A DNA stretch of 64,000 bases from Deroplatys truncata. Lineage: Eukaryota; Arthropoda; Insecta; Mantodea; Mantidae. The DNA is taken from assembly GCA_030765065.1 (NCBI GenBank), contig CM060989.1, positions 40,167,501 through 40,231,500 of the forward strand. The letters run 5' to 3'. Within the stretch, counting starts at the first letter, position 1. The number at the start of each line of letters is the position of its first letter. Of the stretch, positions 31,618 to 42,549 are shown piece by piece. A program made the position numbers and the translations under genes. A model generated the notes under the pieces. The model was not told the DNA's origin, did not search any database, and worked only from the letters and a program-made list of their open reading frames with translations.

Positions 31618-33212
31618 ACTCGGCGCAATAGGCGCTAAAAAGCTTAAAGTAAGCACTTGAAGTTCAAATAGACACTAATATAGGCACTATCAGTAATGAT
31701 AAGTATTGAAGTAGATACATTCATTTATCCATTTACCACTTAAAAACACGTTTTGATACGACGGAACAGTATAGAAATTTCAAATAGTCATATCCCATAT
31801 ATAAAATACACTAAATTCCACTATTCTCTTAATAAAGTGTAAACTGTAAACATTATTTCTTTAACGCCTTCCAATCCAATATTGTGGCGTATTAGTAGGT
31901 ATTAATGGCTATTGTCATGCCAGACACATTATTGCGTCGTATTGGCGACAGCATTGTTGGGAGTAATTCAGTATTCTTTCGGCCTTGTGTTTGAATTTCG
32001 TCTGGCATGGCAACTCGCCAGCCCTATCAGCGAGCCTAGCGAGGGTTGGAGAGGGGGGAATAGTTTAGCATTACTTTTGTGTGTGTGTGTGTGTGTGTGT
32101 TTGTTTGTTTGTTGAGCGTCAGTTTGGTTTGAGAATCGAGTGTGTGAGTTTGTGTGTGAAAGAGTGTAAATGTAGTGTTCGTGTGAGGCATCTCCCCTCA
32201 ATTCTTTCTTTATCTCTTTTGTGTCCAATGTAGGGACACCATTTCTTTTCTTGAATAAACCACAGGTAATGTGAATAATGTGAAATCTGTGTAATTTGTT
32301 TAAAATACCACGCCTGCACCGGAATGTGAATAACAAGGTCCTGGCCCTCTCGCTGTTTCTGTAGCTACGCTTCTCTATGTGCATGTTGGGGTATTTTTGC
32401 TGGAAACATTTTGGCCCTCAGCCCAGCTTGTAACAATATTGCCATATGGCACTATTATGTATATTTGTTGTTCAAATAGCATAAAAACAGTTGACTTCCA
32501 AGCGTTAAATTTCAATAATTCTCTATCTTTGTGATACATACTTATTTAAATTTGATATCAAAGCCTAAAATTTAAAAAAAAGCTTTTCCTCTTTTTCTTT
32601 GTATTAATATAAATTGAAAAAAAATATATGTTCAGGTTCAATGCTAACAGCATTCACACATGTCAATCACCGTTAGTTTTATGTGGGCCCAGTACATCCT
32701 TTACCACAGGCTTGGTAAAACCTCAGCAAGGTTTTGAAATCCTTCATTGTTGAGCTACAAATCCAAGATTAAGAAAGACCTTAGGGCACACGATCCACCA
32801 ATCATCAAGTTTCAAAAGCGGTTTTCAGCTGAAAATAATTGGGCTGCAAAGGGTTAAATCTGTACTCTTTAGTTACTATGTATTTTTTATTGCAAACTGT
32901 ATTATCAGTTTTTAAGTAATTTCCCTCTTGAATACGTTTTACACTCCCACGGTGGTTTGTAATTATTACTGATCTATTGTGTATTATTGTTAAACTGTTT
33001 AGATCAGTACTGTGTTTTCGCGCACGTGGGAATTAGAAAGCAATTAATCGTATTAATGAAACAACGCGATGAGTTAACACTAAATTGATCGATTTAACAG
33101 CCGTAAACCAATAGGTTTTTGTAATTGACCATTTACTATATGCTTTATTGTGCTAAGTAGCCACTGTTTTTATTAAACGCGAGACAATGCAGCCGCTATG
33201 AAAGGAATGAAA
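31618..33212 (+). repeat. unclassified repeat P, copy 2, with an insertion
   Basis: Aligns with 4540-5165 on both sides of the inserted 31865-32853. Left part to CATTATTTCTTTAA (31864), right part from TTAAATCTGTACTCTT (32854). The copy is otherwise of the same length and order as copy 1. Confidence 0.75.
31865..32853 (+). mobile_element. piggyBac-like non-autonomous element in a TTAA site
   Basis: A 989-bp insertion is bounded by TTAA on both sides (31861-31864, 32854-32857). The related sequence at 4774-4777 has a single TTAA at this place. The ends are imperfect inverted repeats: the left is CGCCTTCCAATCCAAT and the right, complemented, is CCCTTTGCAGCCCAAT (11 of 16 positions agree). A TTAA target, exact duplication and a terminus starting CCCTTTG are piggyBac-family traits. 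The interior has a (GT)n tract (32076-32100) and no transposase, so it would depend on an enzyme supplied elsewhere. Confidence 0.7.
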
Positions 33213-33419
33213 TTTCCCTTCCCACCTTGTCCAGATTTAAGGCTTGCAAGAAAAGACTACAATACCGATTGATTCTCCCACATAACTAAAAGATGGTCTC
33301 TTCTTTGCAGTTTACAAGCCCATACTTTCCAATTTACTTACACGTCCTCACGGCTTCCTGGCAGTGCAGACTTCTTCCGTCTTTCGTTGCGTATATTCTT
33401 TCGTATATGTGCGACATCA

Positions 33420-33535
33420 CGGACATAGACATAGGATCTTTTTCTAAAACACCTTTTGGTTCCGGTGAAATGTCAGCTTCGATTTTCAGGGTGGAATACA
33501 ATACTGCCCCTACTTTAAACACGTAGTACAGAAAG
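33420..33535 (-). repeat. R860, 5' end fragment
   Basis: Reversed fragment covering TCCGGTGAAATG...GTAGTACAGAAAG, joined to TAAAAAT and then to a further copy in the same orientation. Confidence 0.65.
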
Positions 33536-34342
33536 TAAAAATCTTGTGTGTTACATATACATGACTTTCTCTACCCTACATCGTTTATTAGTGGGCATAC
33601 AAACATTTTTACTACAGCCCATCTTTCTATCTACTTCATTTTAATCCAGGTAAACTTTTGCAGAAATAGCTGAATTACACATTTCGTTATACACAGTAGT
33701 ACAAAAGGAACAGCGATAGTCAAATGTTTAAGAACTGGACGTTTTGCTTTAGAAGTTCATACTCTTTCCATGCAATCACGAGAAATAACTGAAAATCGAC
33801 AGGAGTTCAAAAGAATGAAAAAAGTATCGGAACAATGCGAACCATTAATAACACACATCTCGAAAATGGCTGATGCCACAAAAAAGGTATTTGAAATAAA
33901 TTATATGTTTTAAAGAGAACTGAATTTTTGTGCTGTACGTTTTCGCTTATTCCTTAACGTTGATCAGTTATACAAGATTATATAAAATTCCTTCCGAAAT
34001 AAGAGGATTTCACGGACTATTCCCAGAAAATTCAAGATATATATTTTATCATGCAAATATCTTTAATATACTATTTTAATGAAAATTGTTAGAGCTGTCT
34101 ATTGGAAAATAAAAACTTTCGAAAATTTTTCCATGAAGGGTAGTTTGGGGTTGAGGGTTTTCTTGAAAATCCTCATGTCGTATCTTTGAAAGATAATGAA
34201 CTTAAATGCCACAAAATTTTACTAAAAAGGCTTTTTTTTATTCAGTGGACCTTAAAACATGTATTTCCAGTGAAATATCGGTATCAAATTTTGGGTGGAA
34301 TGCAATACCTTTTCTACCTATGTACATGGTAGAGAAAGTAAA
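33536..34342 (-). repeat. R860, diverged copy h
   Basis: Starts (reversed) at CTTGTGTGTTACATATACATG and ends at TATGTACATGGTAGAGAAAG. It belongs to the diverged subfamily that also includes copies b and i, with the words TCTCGAAAATGGCTGATGCC and TTAACGTTGATCAGTTATAC. Confidence 0.75.
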
Positions 34343-34383
34343 ATGTTAGTCATTGGAGAATTTGCTATCATGGCGCAAGTTGT

Positions 34384-34470
34384 CACGGTAGCTCAGTTGG
34401 TTAGAGCAGCGGCACGACAAACTGAACATCCGCTATGGTATTTTTTAGTCTACCTTTCCAGCTTTAGCGC
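34384..34470 (+). repeat. tRNA-like SINE-6 head
   Basis: TCACGGTAGCTCAGTTGGTT and AGAGCAGCGGCACGACAAAC match the tRNA-like head at 22009. The B box is mutated away here. Confidence 0.55.
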
Positions 34471-34544
34471 GTAAGAAAGAACAATTAATTATCATTGCTG
34501 ATATCAAAGGTTCAGACTCTTACATGCACATTAAATTGAAATTA

Positions 34545-34803
34545 AATTCAGTTTTATTGATGGACGCATTCTATATTGGGCGTGAAAGACCGGTAATTTC
34601 GTCAGAGGCCTCTTTATCAGGCTTGAGGTTCTTTTAGGTGCCGTAAATCTACAACACGGGACCATCAGCTTTACTTCCCTTCCGAAGGATGCCATGCTAA
34701 GAATTTTTACGCCCGAAAAAAATCCATTGCCCTCCGACGGGTTTGAACCCGCGACCTCGAGAACTAGAGCCTAGCATGTTAACCACTACACCACGGAGGA
34801 CGA
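34545..34803 (-). repeat. tRNA-derived SINE (SINE-4), copy 2
   Basis: On the minus strand: TCCGTGGTGTAGTGGTTAAC (A box), GGGTTCAAACCCG (B box, 34738-34750), then a GGGCGTAAAAA... body and an AT-rich end. It is the best-preserved of the three SINE-4 copies. The tRNA-like head fits a Glu/Asp/Gly-type tRNA (..GGTGTAGTGGTTA..). Confidence 0.8.
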
Positions 34804-35014
34804 CTTACTCCACTTGATGACACTTTAAAGCGTATGCATGTTGTGTTTCAGTCCCTATGCAAATCGCCACAGGACCTATATGTGATTATTGGAGGAATAC
34901 ATTCAGCTCAGCATTCATGCACACTAAGATTAAGATACGTAGTCGCCAGATCATTTATTATGCATATTAAATATTCTTTATCCAACACAACACGCCTACA
35001 TAAAATTAAAATTA

Positions 35015-35262
35015 AACTAAGTTTTATTTATGGGCGCTCTTTAACTACTATGGATCTTAGCGTCCCATTCAACACTGGGCGTGAAACACCGGAAATTTTG
35101 CTAGCAGGCTTGAGGTTCTTTTAAGTGCCGTAAATCTATGACCGGTTTTACTTCCCTTCCGAAGGAAGCCATACTATGGATGTTTACGCCCGAAAAATCC
35201 ACCGCCCAACATCGGGTTTGCACCCGCAACCTCGGAAACACATGCCTAGATGCATGCCCTGT
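35015..35262 (-). repeat. tRNA-derived SINE (SINE-4), copy 3
   Basis: Same orientation and body as the copy 470 bp upstream; the B box is GGGTGCAAACCCG-like (35213-35225). The A-box region is eroded. Confidence 0.75.
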
Positions 35263-35856
35263 TTAAGCAAAGAAGAAAGGGTAGTTTCACCCTCCTCTTC
35301 AGCAGTTGAGCAGTTGAGCAGCTATGATGCGCTCAAGTTTTACAAGGATCTGTAAAACCGCCGTGCTGTAGTGACCCTCTAATGGATTCTGATGTCATTC
35401 TTGATTTATGAAACGAAAATCAAATATACGCGAGCACATTTCCCATTGTTTTATCCTCCCGCTGTTTCTCTTAGTGATATCTGCGACACGTCGTAATTTT
35501 AAGAGAAGCCAAGCGAGCGTTATGAGTGACTTTTCATGAATTCATTGCCAAAGTTTTGTTCGCAGCTATATGTGAATTCAACTATTTACAAGAAGTAAGG
35601 TATGTTTTGCGATAAAGTAACAACTAACAAATATTTTCGATAGTTTATTTTTTACCCAAGCCTTCAGACCTTACACTACGTTTCTACCAGATATCAATGC
35701 TTTTCGAACATTTGTCTTTAGCATAGTTTTTTATAACCTCATCACAAACTTTCACCACCAGTTCATTTAAAAAAACGTGTAAACTGTTTCTGGAATTAAA
35801 ATTTTCTGTATTAAAAAATGGACCGTGATAATCGCTTAGGGGACATGTGGGGCATA
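35263..35856. other. no recognisable gene
   Basis: A short GAGCAGTTGAGCAGTT direct repeat lies at about 35302. Otherwise unremarkable. Confidence 0.45.
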
Positions 35857-37123
35857 CGAGGGCGGATTGATAAGTCAGGGACTTTTTAAAGAAAATGATA
35901 ATTTTTTTCCAAAAAATCGAGTTTATTTTTCAACATAGTCTCCTTTCAATTCAATGCACGTTGTCCAACGTTTCTCTAACCCTCCAAAAAATATGATTTT
36001 TCCAAGTCTGCAAAATATGAGGTTGTTTCTGCCATGATGTGTTCACTAGACGTGAATTTCTTCCCAGCGAACCAATTTTTTAGGTTTGCGAAGAGAAACA
36101 CGTCGTTCGGAGCTAAATCTGGAGAATATGGTGGGTGAGGTAGCAGTTCGTAGCCCAATTCCACAAATTTTGTGATGGCAATGGCTGACTTGTGTGCGGG
36201 TGCATTATCCTGGTAAAAGAGAACCTTTTTCTTCACCAAAATGGGGTCGTTTATTTAACAATTCCTTGTGAAACTGATCCACATTGCGACATAATATGAA
36301 CCTGTGATCGTTTTACTCTTTTTCAGGTAGTGGATGTCTGTCACCTCTTGTGAATCCCAAAAGACAGCTGCCATGATTTTTCCTGCCGACGGAATGGTTT
36401 TCACTTTCTTTGGAGCAGGTTCGCCGAAAGAAATCCACTGCTTTGATTGTTGTTTGGTTTCAGGTTGATAGTAATGGATGCAAGTTTCATCAACCGTGAT
36501 ATATCCCCGCAAAAACTCATATGGGTTGCGCTGGAACATGTTCAAACATCCCTGTGAAATATCACACGATTCTCTTTGTTCTCAAGTGTGAGCAGTCGCG
36601 GCACCCATCTTGCTGACAGCTTTCTCATACCCAAAAATTCGTGCAGAATGTTATACACCCGTTCACTCGAGATGTTTACAGTCTTGGCTATCTCACGGAT
36701 TTTTACTGGGCGGTCTTCCAACACAATATCGTGAACTTCGTTCACCGTTTCTTCTGTTGTGGCCTCAACCGCCTGTCCGGTGCGCACGGCATCTCTTGTG
36801 CTCGAACGGCCACATCGAAATTCTATTAACAACTTGTGAACCATGCCATGTGATGGAGCAGAGTCCACATAATACTTGTTCAGTTTTTCTTCCGTTTCCT
36901 TCACCGTCTTACCACGCAAAAAGTAGTGCTTTATCAGAACACGAAATCCACTTTTCTGCATTTTCTACGAAGCAACATATATCTGCTTATTTTAGACGCT
37001 CTCAACAATGTTCTAAGAAACAAATGACCACGAACTTCGGCGATTATAAACAGAATAGATGTAAGACTTGGGTGCAAATAAGAAACCTGTGATTAGAACG
37101 CTATCTCTCGTCACAGTCATGTA
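35857..37123 (-). mobile_element. mariner transposon, family B, copy B2
   Basis: The left terminus CGAGGGCGGATTGATAAG follows TA (35855-35856). The sequence then matches B1 to TCACAGTCATG (about 37123), where the right inverted terminus has been lost. Confidence 0.88.
35923..36961 (-). pseudogene. mariner transposase, family B (copy B2)
   Basis: Starts MQKSGFRVLIKHYFLRG (ATG ending at 36961) and keeps an open frame for 139 codons, including the paired helix-turn-helix domain (REIAKTVNISSERVYNILHE). A frameshift follows at LTLENKENRV (about 36560). The catalytic domain continues in other frames with the first Asp in VDETCIHYYQ, the second in FYQDNAPAHK and the third in SPDLAPNDVFLF. The spacing between the last two is 34 residues, so this copy keeps the complete DD34D triad. 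A second frameshift lies near 36245. It ends DYVEK-stop at 35923. A 160-codon plus-strand frame here is antisense only. Confidence 0.9.
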
Positions 37124-37355
37124 AGAGACTTGCTCGCAAAAAAATTTGATAACCAAAACCTATGTAAAGAATCCAATGGTGGTATTTCCAGTTTCCGAAA
37201 CAAACCGGAAGTAGGAGAACTCGTGGTCAACTTTGAAATTTTAAATGGGAACATTGGACAGTGCTTATAAAATGAAAATTTTTTACCAAAACCTGTTTTC
37301 TCTATCTTCTAATGTTTACTCACAAATGAACGATAGTCTTCCTTGTTAACATTTT

Positions 37356-37420
37356 GGGCGCAGGACCGAAGCCTCCCGTACCCAGGTAAGCTTTGCAGGT
37401 AACAACCCCCAAGCCTCCCG
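37356..37420 (+). repeat. MULE left terminal and subterminal repeats
   Basis: The terminal inverted repeat occupies 37356-37378. AAGCCTCCCG occurs at 37369-37378 and again at 37411-37420. Confidence 0.85.
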
Positions 37421-37518
37421 CGAAACCGGTGTAATTAGCCAGCAGGTGGTGTAGAATGGGTATGCCTAATTTTTTCCTTGATTTGTTTCAGTGTACGGCA
37501 AATTAGTTCACAGTTAAC

Positions 37519-38909
37519 ATGTTTTCCGACGAGACTGAAATTACGGTGAGTAGGACAGGAAGGAAAAGTCTACTTCGGAACGGTTACACTTTCGGATTCC
37601 AGAAGTGTTTAAAAAGTGGGCTGGCGCGATGGACGTGCAATGTTAAAACTTGCAAAAGTTTTATTACAACTATTTCCATTGAAGAAATAGATGTCCTGGA
37701 TATTCAAGAGCATCATAACCACGCGGCACCACCTAGTGACAAAATTCAGAGACAGAAAGTACTTTGTGATCTGAAGAGAAAAGCTACGGAAGATATATGT
37801 GAAAGGCCATGAAAACTAATACACCAGCAACTGAAGACAGAAAACACAGAAGAAGTAACCACTGGAGTTGTCCACAGTTTACGTAAGTCCATATACAAAG
37901 CTAGGCGAAAAATTCTTCCAAAATTACCCACAAGTATAGAGGAGGTACATGATGTTCTGAACACATTAAATGTGAAAACTGTAGATGGAGCCGAGTTGTT
38001 GCTTCACAACGATGCTGCGAAGAACGTTGTAATATTTTGTGAATCCGGAAACCTTAGAGTACTCAGTCAGTGTGACACAATATATGTTGATGGAACCTTC
38101 AAGTATTCCACAAGGTTTATTGCCAGCTATTTACAATCCATGGGCTCGTTATTAGACATTACATTCCAATGGTATTTTCTTTGTTGAAGGACAAGAAACC
38201 TCATCATATCAGCAGGTATTTTCAAAAGTTGTTGATAAATGTAATAAGCTAGGTCTGAAATTCTCTCCATCAACAATGTTTTCTGACCTTGAAGAAAGCA
38301 TCATGAATGCTGGAAGAGAAGTGTGGACTGATGTTAAAATCCAAGGCTGTAAATTTCATCTAACACAAAGCTGGTGGCGAAAGATACAAAACTTGGGACT
38401 TGCACATGACTACTATTCCAGAAATGAAATAGGAAAATTTCTAAACTACATATTTGGTTTGCCAATGCTGGATCAAGATATGGTTGGTGACTGTTTTGCT
38501 GAAGACTTCATGGCAGTGATGCCTGTCTCGGAAAAACTACAGATGTTTGCGACTATTTAGTGGAAACTTACATCGACGAAAATGCACTCTTTCCTCCTTC
38601 CGTGTGGGCAGAACTAAGTTGCAATAGACAAAGAACTACCAACGCTTGCGAAAGTTTCCACAACAAATACAACAATCAGTTTTACTCCTGCAGCCCAGAT
38701 CTGTATAGATTTCTTGAAGTACTGAAGCAAATTCAGCTGGATACTAAAATTGCAATTAATTCATCAACAAATGAAAAAAGGAAAGGTCTTATCCACACTT
38801 GAAACTCATGATGCAACAAGTAGAAAATTTCAAAGCTGGAAAAATTTCAAGAATGGATTACGTGAAGTCGATTTCTTATAGAACCAAACCTGGAAATACA
38901 TGGAAATAA
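37519..38909 (+). pseudogene. MULE transposase with N-terminal FLYWCH zinc finger, degraded
   Basis: It would encode roughly 460 residues. The N-terminal FLYWCH-type zinc-binding domain is seen in LLRNGYTFGFQKC, RWTCNVKTCKSF and IQEHHNHAAP. Next comes a basic linker (RKSIYKARRKILPK), then the MULE catalytic domain with CDTIYVDGTFKYSTR (first acidic residue), HYIPMVFSLLKDKKP, VKIQGCKFHLTQSWWRK and RTTNACESFHNKYNNQFYS. The breaks are an in-frame TGA at 37810 and frameshifts near 38150, 38205, 38545 and 38785. The final frame ends KPGNTWK-stop at 38909. FLYWCH plus MULE is a known transposon combination in arthropods. The motifs here are clear but the gene is dead. Confidence 0.88.
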
Positions 38910-39303
38910 AATCTAGAAGGAAAAATACCGCTTATTTTAAAGACAAAAATACATATTACTGTATGATATAGGTTTAGAATGTCAAAATAACGAAGCTTCT
39001 AAATGCGGATCCATTGTGAGTAAATTACAGAAAATAAAGAAATAATGACGAAGCTGATAAATGTAGAATCTTTTGGGGTGCGAGCCAGTTCGCTTCCTCG
39101 TGGTGCACCCTGGGTAACGCTAAACGAACTGGAACAACAACCACTAATTCAAATTTAAGCGTTGAGGTTCATTTTCTTTTGGTACTAGAGCCGCGTTTCT
39201 TTGTTATTAATCATAAACGCAAAAAAATGTAACATCTTCCACCCGTATGTAATACTTCATCAAATATTATAAACACCAAACTGCAACTGTTGCCTGTTTC
39301 GAC

Positions 39304-39448
39304 CGGGAGGATTTGGGCCTATGTAATTAAGGACTGGTACTGCTACCTGCTTTGGGGAGGCTTGGGGGCTATGTAATTAGGGACCTTTAAGGGTCCGGGA
39401 GGCTTCGGGGCTATTTTTCTGACCGCGGGAGGCTTCGGTCCCGCACCC
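39304..39448 (-). repeat. MULE right terminal and subterminal repeats
   Basis: CGGGAGGCTT occurs at 39426-39435 (inside the terminal repeat) and 39396-39405, with variants GGGGAGGCTT at 39355-39364 and CGGGAGGATT at 39304-39313. A second word, TATGTAATTA.GGAC, is repeated between them (39320 and 39370). Confidence 0.85.
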
Positions 39449-39456
39449 AACATTTT

Positions 39457-40029
39457 GCACCAGTTGCTTGATGGTGTTCCTCTGTATGTGCGGTGACCGA
39501 TGTGGTTTCGACAGGATGGCTGTCCGTCTCATTTTTCACTTTTCTGTGACACCCGGTATAATAGCTGGGGTAAACTATGGACTTTGGGCCTTGCCCCTTA
39601 AGAGAACAGGTTGGGCTTCACCGTTCTTGAAGGAAATAAATAATGAGTGTCTGTTTTGGCTAACATCACATTAACTTGCAGAGTCACAATTGTTTTCTTG
39701 CAGATCTGACTTCGGACTACTAGCTTCAGTCCCCATTCCCCAAAACCAACGTTAATTCTTCTACATGAAATCTTAGACACAGAAAGACATCACTTTAGAA
39801 ACTATAGGATAGTTTTATGTACGGGGGGGGCGAACTTCTATTAGGAGTCACTAGAATTAATTCTACACCAGAATGAGAATTTAATTGACTGGGAAAACTG
39901 TGTGAAAAGAAAGCTTAAGGTATATACTTTGGAATAAAATATTAGCTAACAAAAATATCACTACTTAGTTTATTGCATAAGGTACCATAATTTAAAACTA
40001 TACCCCGTACATTAAATGTGATGTAAATA
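39457..40029. other. no recognisable gene
   Basis: Contains a G-run at 39823-39830 and nothing recognisable between the MULE and the mariner C remnant. Confidence 0.45.
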
Positions 40030-40600
40030 CGAGGCGTGTTTTTAAAGTAAGTACCGTTTTAATACTTTGCCGCTGCAGTCGCGATTTTAAGCACGCGCGA
40101 TCACTTAGGAAGCCAGACACAGCTGAGCGATCGTCACTTTGTGTTTTCCTGTTGTAAGAGCTCGAAATGTTCAAAACAATGGAACGACGGTGCAAGTCGG
40201 ATCATTGATTTGGTTTCTGAATGCGAGAATTGACGCCAGGAAACATTCATCGCCAATTGTGTGAGGTTTCTGGGGAAACAATAATGAATGACAATGCCCG
40301 GTCACGCACAGCCAAACAAGCTCTAGATCTGATCGCATCATTTGGTTGAGAACAATTTGACCATTCTTCCTACAGTCCGGTTTTCGCACTAAGCGATTTT
40401 CACCTGTTTCTTCATCTGAAGAAATTCCTTGGTGGAAAACATTTCAACGACAATGATATTGTGAAACATGAAGTACCGACTTGGCGTTCATCACAGGCGG
40501 CATCATTCTTTGACGAAGACATACAAAAGCTTGTTTCCCGTTACGACAAAAACCTGAATAACGGCGGTGACCATATGGAGAAGTAGTGTAAGGTAATGAA
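40030..40600 (+). mobile_element. mariner-type element, family C, internally deleted remnant
   Basis: The left terminus CGAGGCGTGTTTTTAAAGTA follows TA (40028-40029) and is typical of a further mariner lineage. An internal deletion joins the start of the transposase (REL TPGNIHRQLCEV) to its last third. The right terminus is not recognisable. Confidence 0.7.
40170..40586 (+). pseudogene. mariner transposase, family C, deleted
   Basis: The N-terminal piece PGNIHRQLCEVSGETIMND runs directly into NARSRTAKQALDLIASFG, which lies after the second catalytic motif of an intact protein. It then continues EQFDHSSYSPVFALSDFHLF (third Asp kept), LKKFLGGKHFNDNDIV, and QKLVSRYDKNLNNGGDHMEK-stop at 40584-40586. 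The first two catalytic residues are deleted. Stops at the Trp positions add to the damage. Confidence 0.7.
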
Positions 40601-40757
40601 AGACAGGGGGAAATGACATACTGATAGACACCGGCAAATGCTACTGGTTGTGCACATTCAAATCAAGATAATATATGTGGCACAATCGCCAAGAGATGCA
40701 ACAGAAATCATAATCATAACAGCGGCATAAGCAGCACCAACAGCGCAAAAATGAACA

Positions 40758-41609
40758 TAAAGAATCTTATGTGTTACGTTCATAAGATGTTCTTTACCAT
40801 TTATCGTTTACAAGTGGGTATTCAAATTATTCTTATGAACGTTGATTTTCCTATCTATTTCATTTTAGTCGAGATAAACCTTTCCGGAAATACCTTCATT
40901 GCACATTTCTTTATGGATACAAAGGGAATAAACATAGTGAAATGTTTTAGAACTGAATGCTATATGCTGGCCTTAAAATTCCATACTCTCTCCATGACAT
41001 CCGGAGAAACAATTGATAATCAATAGGGTTTTAAAACTACTGAAGAAATCGAACTATTACTAAGGATATCTCGAAATGGCTGATGCCACAAAAAAATATT
41101 AAAATAAATTCTGTGCTTTAAACAGATCTACAGTTTTTGTGTAGTACTTTGTCTATCGTTTAACGTTTACCAGTTGTACAAGTTTATACAAAATTACTTA
41201 CGTATGAAGAGGACTCCACAGGCTATTCCAAGAAAATTGAAGATATAAATTCTATTTTTCATGTAAATATCTTTAATATAAGGTATTTTAATTAAAATTA
41301 AAAGAGCCATTTTTAAACAATAAAAATTTTCAAAAAATGCTTCCTGTAAAGGTAGGATGAGTTGGAATTTTCCTGAAAATGTGTGTGTCGCATTTTTGAA
41401 AGGTACTGAACCAAAACACCAAGTTTGGTGTTTCTCCGACTTTTCGTTTTTGAGTTGTGTGTTCACAGAGACATACACACACAGGCCCTTTGCTAAAAAT
41501 GTCTTTCTTGGATTCAGGGGGCCTCAAAACATGTATTTCCGGTGAAATCTTGATATAGAATTTTGCAATACCTTCTCTACTCACTAGGGACGTGGTAGAG
41601 ACAGTAAAC
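40758..41609 (-). repeat. R860, diverged copy i
   Basis: Reversed copy starting ATCTTATGTGTTACGTTCAT and ending CGTGGTAGAGACAG. It shares the CGAAATGGCTGATGCCACAA word with copy h. It sits 80 bp from copy j in opposite orientation. Confidence 0.75.
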
Positions 41610-41690
41610 ATTACACTTCACAACGGCCAGAAAGTCTGGGTGTGTTAGAAACAATATTATCGAACGCGACTGCTTTCAATGAAATTTTTA

Positions 41691-42542
41691 CTTTCTCTAC
41701 TACGTATGGTAAGTAGGGGAAGTATTGTATACCACCCAAAAATTCGATACCGAGATTTCGCCGGAAATACATGTTTTGAGACCCCCTGAATACAAAAAAG
41801 AATTTTTGGAAACATGTCCGTGTGTGTGTCTGTATGTCTGTTTGTGTGTCTGCGAACAGCATAACTCAGAAACGAAAAGTCTGATAAACACCAAACTTGT
41901 ATTTAGGTTCAGTATCTTCCAGAGGAAGCGACACGAAGGTTTTCAAGAAAATACCCCCACCCCAGATTACACTTTACATGCAACATTTATCGAAAATTTT
42001 AATTTTCTCAAAAATGCTTTAACGATTTTGATTAAAATATCATATGTTTAAGATATTTTCGTGACAAATGAAATGCATATCTCGAATTTTCTGGGAATGT
42101 CTCCAAAAGTGTTCTTCATTGTGAACGACTTTTGCATAACTGATAAACCATAAGAAATAGACAAAATTTTACTACACAAAACATGTAGATCGCGTTAAAA
42201 TAAACAATTTATGTCATATACATTTTTTTTTGTTGAGTGGACCATTTTCGAGATATTGCTTGTTATTCCCTTACATTTTGCAATACTTATACTTTTTCTC
42301 AAATTCGTTATTCATTTTTTTTTGTTCTGGTAATGCAAAGCGAATGAAATACTCCACATAGCAACCACCTCTAAAAATATTTGACTATCGCTTAAAGGCT
42401 AGCAATTCCCCTGCATCTACAAGAAAATCAGCAGTAAGATTAACATCTCGATATCTCGATTAACATGAAGCATATGGAGGATGAGCGTGCTAAAAATAGT
42501 TTGTACAAGAGTAGAGAAAGTCATGTGAGTATAACACATCAG
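41691..42542 (+). repeat. R860 copy j, full length
   Basis: Flanked by ATTTTTA on both sides (41684-41690 and 42543-42549). It begins CTTTCTCTACTACGTATGG and ends ATAACACATCAG. At 852 bp it is one of the two best reference copies for the ends of the element. The TG tract is interrupted (TGTGTGTGTCTGTATGTCTG). Confidence 0.9.
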
Positions 42543-42549
42543 ATTTTTA

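Larger units (their letters stand above)
37356..39448 (+). mobile_element. MULE-type DNA transposon with FLYWCH transposase
   Basis: Both sides carry the 8-bp duplication AACATTTT (37348-37355 and 39449-39456). The termini are inverted repeats: GGGCGCAGGACCGAAGCC then TCCCG on the left, and, complemented, GGGTGCGGGACCGAAGCC then TCCCG on the right. The 8-bp (possibly 9-bp) duplication is characteristic of Mutator-like elements. Inside each end the word AAGCCTCCC recurs in the same inward orientation, twice on the left and four times, two of them imperfect, on the right. These would suit transposase binding sites. The 2,093-bp element carries one gene. Confidence 0.88.

Noticed and set aside
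40171-40389. 72-codon minus-strand frame
   Set aside because: It is the antisense of the mariner C transposase remnant.
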